From Dialister sp. (GTDB lineage: Bacteria > Bacillota > Negativicutes > Veillonellales > Dialisteraceae): a DNA stretch of 20,555 bases. The position numbers were made by a program, and so were the translations under genes. The notes under the pieces are model-generated. The model ran no database searches, was not told the DNA's origin, and worked only from the letters and a program-made list of their open reading frames with translations. Below, piece after piece: positions 14,098-20,468 of this stretch. The stretch lies in NCBI GenBank assembly GCA_022722495.1, contig JAIJLI010000014.1:1-20555 (forward strand), read 5' to 3'. Numbering within the stretch: the stretch's first letter is position 1; every line of letters starts with the position of its first letter.

Positions 14098-14646
14098 ATG
14101 AAACATTGCAATAAGGGATATAAAGTGATGATAGAGTTGGAAAAGAAGGAGTTGATATACGACATCAAGAATACGGCTTTTTCTTTTGCAGACTCTTATG
14201 CTAGTCAGAAAGATATGGATGCCAAGCAGTTGAAGAATGTGTTTGACGTATCTGAGGAAGGCAACCGTGATAAACTGGCTAGAATATTGGATTCAGCCGT
14301 AGAGGATTGCAGGGAAATGCTTTTCCGCTTTACCAAGGTAGAAATGCTAGGTGGCGGCTTTGACTCGAACGAGTGGGCAGAGTGTATCGGTTCGCCTACC
14401 AATGAGGAGGAAGCCTACTATTTGGCTCTGAGAATGCCAAACGGCTTCTCGAAGACCAGCGTGCATACCATGATGGTATATATTCACGATTATATTGTGA
14501 ATCAATGTCTATATGAATGGCTGATGATTGTTTTTCCTGATGGTGCCGATAGGTTCTGGGCACTGGCTGAGGATAAGAAGCAGAAGATTAAGGATGCCAG
14601 CAACCGCTCTGCGGTAAGAGCAAGGATCAGGCTTCATTCTTTCTAG
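14098..14646 (+). CDS. Structural-type phage protein, paralogue of previous gene (182 aa)
   Basis: A soluble helical protein whose order of features matches its neighbour: ELIYDIKNTAFSF at the front, NRDKLARILDSAVEDCREML in the middle, and HDYIVNQCLYEWLMIVFPDGADRFW-type helix at the end. A perfect AGGAGG site at 14085-14090, 7 nt before ATG 14098, supports this start over a second ATG at 14128. Such a site is unusual here, since most genes in the window lack one. It is the last gene of the rightward unit, before the terminator hairpin. Function unknown. Confidence 0.7.
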   Translation: MKHCNKGYKVMIELEKKELIYDIKNTAFSFADSYASQKDMDAKQLKNVFDVSEEGNRDKLARILDSAVEDCREMLFRFTKVEMLGGGFDSNEWAECIGSPTNEEEAYYLALRMPNGFSKTSVHTMMVYIHDYIVNQCLYEWLMIVFPDGADRFWALAEDKKQKIKDASNRSAVRARIRLHSF

Positions 14647-14667
14647 ACTTATGGTTAACGAAAAAGC

Positions 14668-14699
14668 AAGGGCAGCTATCTTCACAGACGGCTGCCCTT
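14668..14699. terminator. Bidirectional terminator between convergent units
   Basis: A perfect 9-bp stem AAGGGCAGC (14668-14676) / GCTGCCCTT (14691-14699) with a 14-nt loop lies between the stops of the rightward and leftward units. On the minus strand it is followed by GCTTTTTCG, a good U-tract; on the plus strand by ATTGATTTTAAA, a weaker one. It should stop transcription from both sides, best from the right. Confidence 0.85.
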
Positions 14700-14736
14700 A
14701 TTGATTTTAAAATTATGAATGTATATGAAGAAAAAC

Positions 14737-17652
14737 TTATCTAAGATTATTTTGCAGTCGGGCAACAAACTCAGTTCCTACGCTATGAATGGATTCATCG
14801 TAGCTGAGACTGCCCATTACTGCAAAGCGGAAATACTTGTAAGGTGATCCTGCCATACCAGCCAGAAGCTGGTTGACGGAAGAATGGATGTAGAACCAGT
14901 TGAAAAGGTCGTTGCTTCCATAGAGCACCACACCCACCTTACCTTTTGCAGCGTTGCGGAAATAACCACGGATGATGCTCTTGAACATCGTCTTATGGAT
15001 ATTCTCCTGACCGAGAGTCAACGGACGTGTACAGAAGAAATAGGAAACGCTTCCCGATGGCTCCTTGACATATACATCAACAATCTTTCCGCTCTGATTG
15101 ATGGCATAAGACTCAGGGTAGGAGTTGACGGTGGAACGGAATACGTTGTGCATCGTTCCCCACATCCTGCTCTTCAAGGAATACACATACGCATAGGTGT
15201 AGTCGGGTCTGAACACGATGATGCGGTTATCGTAATAATCATAGATCAGGCTCGCCTTCTGCAGGAATGTTCTGAATCGGATATATTGGGTATCAGATTC
15301 TGGAATGCCTCCAAGGGCAAGCAGCTTCTTCTGATAGTCGTTTTTGAATATCTGGGTGAAGACAAACGGATAACCATCAAGAACATCTGTGATACACTCG
15401 GAATCCCTGCCTCGCTGCATCATGATACCTCGTTCCGTAGGGAACAGAACGGCATCATCAATCTGCAAGATACCCTTAGGGTTGGAGCAAATATCTCTGT
15501 TGGCTGGCTGTCGGGCATCGTAGGTTCCTTCCTGATTGGTCATTAACACCCATACTCCTTCATCGGTGAAAGCATAGAGTGGAGCTTCGCCAAACTGACC
15601 CTCGCTGATTGGTCGGGTATTGGCTGCAAGCGCATTGATAATGGATGATCCAACCTGAACCGAGTTCTTGGCAGGGAACACCATCGGATTCTCGGCTTCG
15701 CTGACCTTGACTACATTAGGATGCTGAGAGACATACTTCTGATTGTCGGTCTTGCTTAATGCTGCATTATACTCGGCTTCCGTAATCTCGGTGAAGTCTC
15801 CCGTATCAATCGGTGTAGAATCCCAAGTATATCCAGAAGGGATAATGACTCCACTTCCGCTACCAAAGTTTCCTCCACTGGTTTCGTTTGCTTTAGTGCT
15901 GCCACCTCCAAAGTCTCCACCAGAAGAACTGCTCTTGATGAGCTTATGGCGATATACTTGCATAAAGGCTGGAAGTCCGGCATCATCGTGATAACGATAC
16001 ATATAATCAGACAACTCTGAACTTTCTGTTTCTGTTGGTGCATCTGTTCTTCCTCCAAATCCCTCGTTGTTCAAAGTATTTGAAGTCTGTCTATCTGCTG
16101 CAACTGGTGTCGAGCGGTTCTTACTGATGTTGATATAGTAAGACATTCCGAACGTCTCGGAAGGTTTCAGCTTAACTTTCTTTGAGTAGTATTTATTGTA
16201 TTTAGGGAGATAGAAGTAAATGGTCATAGCCGTAGCAAGAGTGCTAGGATATGCCAATATAGGGCTGAGAGGGTATTGCAGCTTACCCTTGTAGTAAATA
16301 TCTCTCTTGATACTATTCTCGCTGATGCTGACCTGATATACTGCATCACAGATGTAATCGGTAGAGAGTGCATTATTGGTGGCAAGATCAGTGTACTCAT
16401 TCAGGTACATCTGATTATTCGAGACTTTCCGGCTGGAGAAAATATTGGTATCGAAAGCATTGAAGATAGTCTTCTTCACGTTTCCGATATGCAAGCGGTT
16501 GTTGTATGCAATGGAACATTGACCGCCAAATGAGCTTCTCTGAAAGTCTGCAAGAGAAATACTTTCCTCGGTCTCCAATACTCGTTTGAGAGGAATACTT
16601 GTGCCGAATTTATCCTTGCTGATACTTGTGCTCAGATAGAAAGATTTCTTCTCGAAAGACTGATATACATCTTCCTCTGACAGATATTGAAAAGCATCGC
16701 AATTAACTCCTGATTCCATTTTGTCGTTCCAAAGGTAGCACTTATATCGTGATATACCTTTGGTTTGTTTCTCAGTATCAACAAATGATTCCGGCTGGGA
16801 AAGATAAACATCTACACCGCTGATGAGGTCTTCAAGACCTTCGGGTATATCCATATTGATAACGATGGAGTGAGTATGAAGGCTTGTGCTAGTACCAACA
16901 GCCTTTTTCTCCTGATACCAGATAAACTTGTTGAAAGTCGTTTCTGGTGCAAGAATGAATGGATTTGATATATTGATGTATGATACACCATCATATAGAC
17001 GGATGGCGATTACACCAAAAACGGTATATTTGAAATACTCCGTGCCATTCTCCTCCAACTGCTTATTGATCAGCGCATCCAAAGCATTGAAAATGATGGA
17101 TGCACCTTTAAGAGAAGTATCTGTTCTATTGGAATAATACTTGTTTGATACAAAAGCGGAATCCCAATCATCACCAAGATTAATGGAAGCATTGCATACC
17201 ACCGACTTTGTGTTTGAGATAACTGCACTATAGCTAATGGCTGATAAGTCAAAACTAGTGTAATCGCTTCCGTTCCAATAGGCATACTTGGTGTTTTCCT
17301 CTCCCACAAAGCACAAGATGTTTCCGATGGCACTCACGGCATTGACTTGGAAGCCATTAAGACTGATGGTGTTCTCACTTCCGTTTCCACCTTTCTCTGT
17401 CCAATACCAATTGTTTCCATTACGGATGATGTAGTGGGAGTGAATGGTATTATCGTGAGTAACCTTGTGAATCAGTTCGATGCTGGCTTCATCAGGTATG
17501 GTGATGACAGAATCAACCAACACTGGCTGGTGGATAGGGTGGAGTGCTTCATCCTCGTTGATGAGGTTCAGGCAGGTTCCCAACTCACCCTCCTGACTTT
17601 CGTGGTCGGAAGGTGAGTGGGAAAGACCTTGAAATAATACTTCTTTAATCAT
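14737..17652 (-). CDS. Large tail protein, probable tail stabilisation/muzzle-type protein (971 aa)
   Basis: A very large beta-rich protein starting MIKEVLFQGLSHSPSDHESQ, then EGELGTCLNLINEDEALHPI. An opening of this kind (GLSxSPSDHxSxxGEL, NLIxExxAL) is one I associate with large tail-hub or stabilisation proteins of crAss-like and related Bacteroidota podoviruses; that is recall, not a search. The body shows repeated beta-strand blades, e.g. NILCFVGEENTKYAYWNGSD and APLYAFTDEGVWVLMTN, which could form a propeller. A G/S-rich insert lies near 15838-15934. The start at 17652 is preferred to an in-frame start at 17703 that would run 41 nt into the upstream gene. It likely forms part of the tail tip that channels DNA. 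Confidence 0.72.
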   Translation of the reverse strand: MIKEVLFQGLSHSPSDHESQEGELGTCLNLINEDEALHPIHQPVLVDSVITIPDEASIELIHKVTHDNTIHSHYIIRNGNNWYWTEKGGNGSENTISLNGFQVNAVSAIGNILCFVGEENTKYAYWNGSDYTSFDLSAISYSAVISNTKSVVCNASINLGDDWDSAFVSNKYYSNRTDTSLKGASIIFNALDALINKQLEENGTEYFKYTVFGVIAIRLYDGVSYINISNPFILAPETTFNKFIWYQEKKAVGTSTSLHTHSIVINMDIPEGLEDLISGVDVYLSQPESFVDTEKQTKGISRYKCYLWNDKMESGVNCDAFQYLSEEDVYQSFEKKSFYLSTSISKDKFGTSIPLKRVLETEESISLADFQRSSFGGQCSIAYNNRLHIGNVKKTIFNAFDTNIFSSRKVSNNQMYLNEYTDLATNNALSTDYICDAVYQVSISENSIKRDIYYKGKLQYPLSPILAYPSTLATAMTIYFYLPKYNKYYSKKVKLKPSETFGMSYYINISKNRSTPVAADRQTSNTLNNEGFGGRTDAPTETESSELSDYMYRYHDDAGLPAFMQVYRHKLIKSSSSGGDFGGGSTKANETSGGNFGSGSGVIIPSGYTWDSTPIDTGDFTEITEAEYNAALSKTDNQKYVSQHPNVVKVSEAENPMVFPAKNSVQVGSSIINALAANTRPISEGQFGEAPLYAFTDEGVWVLMTNQEGTYDARQPANRDICSNPKGILQIDDAVLFPTERGIMMQRGRDSECITDVLDGYPFVFTQIFKNDYQKKLLALGGIPESDTQYIRFRTFLQKASLIYDYYDNRIIVFRPDYTYAYVYSLKSRMWGTMHNVFRSTVNSYPESYAINQSGKIVDVYVKEPSGSVSYFFCTRPLTLGQENIHKTMFKSIIRGYFRNAAKGKVGVVLYGSNDLFNWFYIHSSVNQLLAGMAGSPYKYFRFAVMGSLSYDESIHSVGTEFVARLQNNLR

Positions 17653-17662
17653 ATCTGTATTG

Positions 17663-18085
17663 TTATGGGTTTGGACGGATGATCTCGTAGTACGGCTCGC
17701 CATTTTTGTTCTTGCGAGGAATGCAGGTCAGGCGCACCATCTTGTTGAGTGGGAGATTGTAATCATCAAGGATGGCAGTAACCGATGGACGTTCGCTGCG
17801 GAAACCAATCTTCTTGTGCTCCTGATTATACTGGAGCGGACAGAAGTAAGTCTGAGCCTTGCGGAGTTCCTCCCAGTCCTCTCTCAGGCAGAATCCGTAT
17901 GTTCCTCTGCTGGAGATACGGAAGACGAAGATGGAACTATCTGTGCGCTCTATCTGCATAATATGGTTGTAGATGCCCTGCGAGAGAGTGACAGAGTTGG
18001 CTCTACCATCAAGCACTACGAAGTTTTTTCGATGCAGGAAACCTTGAATGTTCCGGCACTTGTCTTTAATATAACTGAATATCAT
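17663..18085 (-). CDS. Conserved phage-type protein preceding the large tail gene (140 aa)
   Basis: A basic, beta-rich 140-residue protein. Distinctive stretches are LHRKNFVVLDGRANSVTLSQ, SSIFVFRISSRGTYGF, CPLQYNQEHKKIGFRSERPS and LTCIPRKNKNGEPYYEIIRP. No membrane segment, no enzymatic motif that I can name. It stops 10 nt before the large tail gene and shares its promoter, so it probably helps assemble or forms a small part of the tail. The ATG is only 4 nt after the -7 box of its promoter, implying a leaderless mRNA or an alternative non-ATG start further in; the next ATG is at codon 43. Confidence 0.68.
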   Translation of the reverse strand: MIFSYIKDKCRNIQGFLHRKNFVVLDGRANSVTLSQGIYNHIMQIERTDSSIFVFRISSRGTYGFCLREDWEELRKAQTYFCPLQYNQEHKKIGFRSERPSVTAILDDYNLPLNKMVRLTCIPRKNKNGEPYYEIIRPNP

Positions 18086-18089
18086 TTTG

Positions 18090-18134
18090 CAAATATACGA
18101 AGTTTTGGTTAGAAAAGATTATTATCCGTTTACT
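18090..18134 (-). promoter_or_regulatory. Phage-type promoter: AGTAAACGGATAA - 24 bp - TATATTTG (tail unit)
   Basis: On the minus strand AGTAAACGGATAA (18134 down to 18122) is followed by exactly 24 bp and TATATTTG (18097 down to 18090). It matches 12 of 13 bases of the shared element. The final TAA is the stop codon of the upstream 80-residue gene. It should drive the 140-residue and 971-residue tail genes. Confidence 0.8.
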
Positions 18135-18364
18135 TTTGCCTTCTTCTTTTTGTACTGGCGAAGGCGAAGCTTGGCATTCTCTGATCTGAGACAACCGCAA
18201 GACTGGGTCACTCCTCGGAGCAAATTGCAGGATAGAACAGAAACACCTCTACCACAATCACACTTGCATATCCAATAAACACCATTCTTACTGGATTTGC
18301 CGGAGCGGCAGCAGACATAGAGTCTGCCAAACTGCTTTCCTTTCAGGTCTATCAACTTTCCCAT
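18122..18364 (-). CDS. Small zinc-ribbon protein, AP2/HNH-accessory-like (80 aa)
   Basis: A short protein starting GKLIDLKGKQFGRLYV, with cysteines C33, C35, C37, C46 and SCGC at 55-58 (WICKCDCGRG; TQSCGCL). 'GxxFGRLxV ... CxCDCG ... SCGCL' is a familiar zinc-binding unit found alone in phages and at the N-terminus of some AP2 or HNH homing-endonuclease proteins. No HNH or AP2 part follows; only a basic tail (RLRQYKKKKAKVNG). It may bind nucleic acid. The stop codon is embedded in the downstream promoter element. Confidence 0.72.
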   Translation of the reverse strand: MGKLIDLKGKQFGRLYVCCRSGKSSKNGVYWICKCDCGRGVSVLSCNLLRGVTQSCGCLRSENAKLRLRQYKKKKAKVNG

Positions 18365-18367
18365 ACC

Positions 18368-18664
18368 TTATTTCTTGCTAAGTTCCTTTGCCTCTTCAAG
18401 AGATAATGGCTTGCCGCCAAGAGGAATGCGGAAGTCGAACTTGGAACGGAAGGAGTAGTAGCATACGAAATCGAAGCTCTCCTTCATTCTCTCGTCAGTG
18501 GTGATGTATTTCTGATAAGCGATAACATCCTCTTCTGAGCGATAGATGGTAGAGTTAACGAAGTAGTTGCTGGTTCCCTTGTTGGCAATGACTGCGATAT
18601 AGAACTTCTTGCCAAGGATGCGCTCTGTGATGCGCTGAATAATTGAAATCTTCTTTGTTGCCAT
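18368..18664 (-). CDS. Hypothetical small protein (98 aa)
   Basis: A basic N-terminal helix (ISIIQRITERILGKKFYIAV) followed by a mixed alpha/beta region (NSTIYRSEEDVIAYQKYITT; FRIPLGGKPLSLEEAKELSKK). No signal, membrane segment or recognised motif. It is 3 nt upstream of the zinc-ribbon gene in the leftward accessory run. I do not recognise the family. Confidence 0.6.
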   Translation of the reverse strand: MATKKISIIQRITERILGKKFYIAVIANKGTSNYFVNSTIYRSEEDVIAYQKYITTDERMKESFDFVCYYSFRSKFDFRIPLGGKPLSLEEAKELSKK

Positions 18665-18698
18665 GTGTAATATATTATAATGAATAAGTAATATAGTT

Positions 18699-18890
18699 TC
18701 ATTGGATGCCGCAAGATACTATGCAATCTTCCTTATTGATACCTCGGAAGTATTTGCATCGCTGGCAAGCGAGACTTCCAACCATCAGGATTTCCAGCGT
18801 GTACTTGTCTTGGATTCCGAAGGGGCAGGGAGTTGTGTATTCGGTATGACCTCCTACAAACTCGTTGACGTTATAATTGTTGTATTTCAT
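18699..18890 (-). CDS. Small cysteine-rich protein (63 aa)
   Basis: Contains C22 in TPCPFGI, the pair C42/C45 in ACQRCKYFRG, and C56/C60 in EDCIVSC, a spacing that could hold a metal ion. ATG at 18890 is chosen; a GTG at 18911 in frame would overlap the ThyX-like gene stop. The ATG is preceded by an A-rich leader (AAAAAAACGAAT), as usual in Bacteroidota. A small zinc-binding accessory protein is the best description; the function is unknown. Confidence 0.6.
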   Translation of the reverse strand: MKYNNYNVNEFVGGHTEYTTPCPFGIQDKYTLEILMVGSLACQRCKYFRGINKEDCIVSCGIQ

Positions 18891-18900
18891 ATTCGTTTTT

Positions 18901-19470
18901 TTAATGTTCACCGATTAAAAACAAATGTTTGTAGTTTTCTCTATAAACAGGAAAGACATGTGTATCTACCTTTCCACATGATTTTGATTCAGGACAGAAT
19001 CCTCTGTAAATACATTGTGGAACACAAGCAGCAGCAAGATGAGGCTCGATTTTTCTCAACTCTTCAACCACTTGCATCCATATCTTTCTTGTCTCATAGG
19101 ATGCCTTATAGCAGAGTCTCAGCTTGGAGATATTGATGATCTCCTGAGCGTTGAGGGATAGCTGCAAGTTGACCAAATCATCCTGACGCATATCGTGGCG
19201 AGATACTTTGGAGCCAGTAATATCCGGTCGGGAGGTTGAGACGAATGGCTGAGCGTGAACGTGGCGAACAAAATGGTTGCTCACCCAGTATGGTATGCCA
19301 TACATCTTAATATCAAATTCCAGCAATCTCAGTGGCGAGTGCTCGCTGAGAATCATCTGTTTCTTGAACTCATCGCTAGGCTCCTTACCCAGCGGTTCTT
19401 TTCGTTGTGTGAAGCGAGCAGCATCCACCACTCGCTCCCAATCTGTAACTTTTGTAATTTCTATTTTCAT
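18901..19470 (-). CDS. Divergent ThyX-like (FAD-dependent thymidylate synthase) protein
   Basis: A 189-residue protein with the ThyX backbone. SEHSPLRLLEFDIKMYGIPY (residues 42-61) matches the family's ehsp...f.i.gi block, followed by NHFVRHVHAQPFVSTSRPD (residues 65-83), where canonical ThyX has RHRx7S. Here the second arginine is V71 and the downstream serines are slightly offset. The usual ARxxLP motif is AAACVP, and four cysteines (C149, C153, C159, C165) follow closely, which is atypical. ThyX makes dTMP from dUMP using FAD and folate. The altered motif could mean lower activity, another pyrimidine substrate, or a different role. Length is slightly short for ThyX. Confidence 0.68.
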   Translation of the reverse strand: MKIEITKVTDWERVVDAARFTQRKEPLGKEPSDEFKKQMILSEHSPLRLLEFDIKMYGIPYWVSNHFVRHVHAQPFVSTSRPDITGSKVSRHDMRQDDLVNLQLSLNAQEIINISKLRLCYKASYETRKIWMQVVEELRKIEPHLAAACVPQCIYRGFCPESKSCGKVDTHVFPVYRENYKHLFLIGEH

Positions 19471-19483
19471 AACTATTTTTATT

Positions 19484-19588
19484 TTAGTTTCTGACCTTTC
19501 TTCTACCTGATCCTGCAGCTTTCTCCTTATCCCATTCAGCGATAGCTTCAGACAAATACTTATCCATAGCCTTAGTTAATCTTTCCAT
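19484..19588 (-). CDS. Small ORF, 34 aa
   Basis: MERLTKAMDKYLSEAIAEWD and a basic end (GSGRRKVRN). It starts 2 nt after the stop of the 119-residue gene and ends 13 nt before the ThyX-like start, filling the gap with no slack. An amphipathic helix is likely. The tight spacing is the main support; function unknown. Confidence 0.5.
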   Translation of the reverse strand: MERLTKAMDKYLSEAIAEWDKEKAAGSGRRKVRN

Positions 19589-19590
19589 GA

Positions 19591-19950
19591 CTATTCTTCT
19601 TTACTCGCCTGATTGCCAAGAATATCCTTGATTTTCTTTTCGATGAACTCATTAGAAGTGAGTTTCTTAATAAGTTCATCTATATCAGGTAACTCTGCAT
19701 CAACTCCGACTTCCTGATTTTTGGAGGAAACATATTCCTTTAGTGCTTTCATCCAAGAACTATTAGCCATGTCTGCCAACGAATCTTTTTTGCTCTCGTA
19801 GGCTTTCTTCAATTCTCTATTATTACGGAAATATCTGAGGACTTCCGTTAATGCAACAATGAAGTTCTTGTCTATCATCGGGTTGCTCTTTGCCTCTTCC
19901 AGTTTAAGCATCAGGAAGAGTAATGATGAATGTAAATCTGTTTTGTTCAT
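19591..19950 (-). CDS. Hypothetical helical protein (119 aa)
   Basis: An all-helical, charged protein without membrane segment (LLFLMLKLEEAKSNP; FIVALTEVLRYFRNNRELKK; DIDELIKKLTSNEFIEKKIK). No recognised motif. It starts 2 nt after the stop of a 27-residue membrane ORF and is followed after 2 nt by the 34-residue ORF, so it belongs to a tightly packed accessory run. Confidence 0.6.
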   Translation of the reverse strand: MNKTDLHSSLLFLMLKLEEAKSNPMIDKNFIVALTEVLRYFRNNRELKKAYESKKDSLADMANSSWMKALKEYVSSKNQEVGVDAELPDIDELIKKLTSNEFIEKKIKDILGNQASKEE

Positions 19951-19952
19951 AA

Positions 19953-20036
19953 TTAATCCTTTCTTCTACGATTCTTGATATGTAATGCTAAAGCGCAAAA
20001 CGACAACAATAGCACTAATAATTGTCCTGCTTCCAT
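19953..20036 (-). CDS. Small membrane ORF, 27 aa
   Basis: MEAGQLLVLLLSFCALALHI followed by KNRRRKD: one hydrophobic helix and a basic cytoplasmic tail, the shape of a single-pass inner-membrane micropeptide. It starts 1 nt after the 13-codon ORF and ends 2 nt before the next gene. An upstream GGAGG-like stretch is present inside the preceding micro-ORF. Function unknown; membrane micropeptides in phages may modulate host proteins. Confidence 0.5.
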   Translation of the reverse strand: MEAGQLLVLLLSFCALALHIKNRRRKD

Positions 20037-20037
20037 A

Positions 20038-20079
20038 TTACTTTTCCTCCATTATTTTCTTTGCCAATCTAATCTTCAT
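20038..20079 (-). CDS. Micro-ORF, 13 aa (possibly leader or remnant)
   Basis: ATG at 20079 overlaps the YopX-like stop (ATGA) and the frame MKIRLAKKIMEEK ends 1 nt before the 27-residue ORF. The start MKIRLAKKIM resembles the N-terminus of longer small proteins I have seen in Bacteroidota mobile elements, so it may be a truncated remnant or simply a translational coupler. Low confidence that it makes a functional peptide. Confidence 0.3.
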   Translation of the reverse strand: MKIRLAKKIMEEK

Positions 20080-20462
20080 ACACTACTTTTCCTATCGAAT
20101 TTATTTCCAACAACTTTGAATCTATTTAATGAATCTTTCTCACTCAGAAGGTATGTTAGTGCAATGCAAAAATCACGACCATTCTTAGCGAGCAAAGAAA
20201 ATGCGCCATATTTAAACACTACTATTCCGTCAGGACTATCATTTGTGACATTTGAAAGCATGTCACCTTCCCAAACCTCATTACCTTTGCAGTCTTTCAG
20301 TCCTGTAAACTGGCAGATTGTATCTGAATCAACAGAATATGCACCGCCACCTTCTATGGGAACTATGATAGCACCATTCTCGTAGGAATGCAGCAAATCT
20401 CCGATTGCCCATCCTTTACCATCAAGACGTTTAGCCTTGAACTTGATATTTTCTATTTTCAT
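20076..20462 (-). CDS. YopX-family protein (128 aa)
   Basis: Matches the phage YopX pattern: IKFKAKRLDGKGWAIGDLLH near the start, then SVDSDTICQFTGLKDCKGNE (the 'T..QFTGLKD.nG..I.EGD' signature), then VWEGDML and VVFKYGAFSL. YopX proteins are common beside replication and accessory genes in Firmicutes and Bacteroidota phages; their biochemical function is not known. It is preceded by the partial gene at the right edge and followed by micro-ORFs, in a leftward accessory operon. Confidence 0.85.
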   Translation of the reverse strand: MKIENIKFKAKRLDGKGWAIGDLLHSYENGAIIVPIEGGGAYSVDSDTICQFTGLKDCKGNEVWEGDMLSNVTNDSPDGIVVFKYGAFSLLAKNGRDFCIALTYLLSEKDSLNRFKVVGNKFDRKSSV

Positions 20463-20468
20463 AAGCTA

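Noticed and set aside
14884..15546. 220-codon open frame on the plus strand
   Set aside because: It is fully antisense to the large tail gene and its composition follows the complement of that gene. There is no leader or neighbour that supports it.
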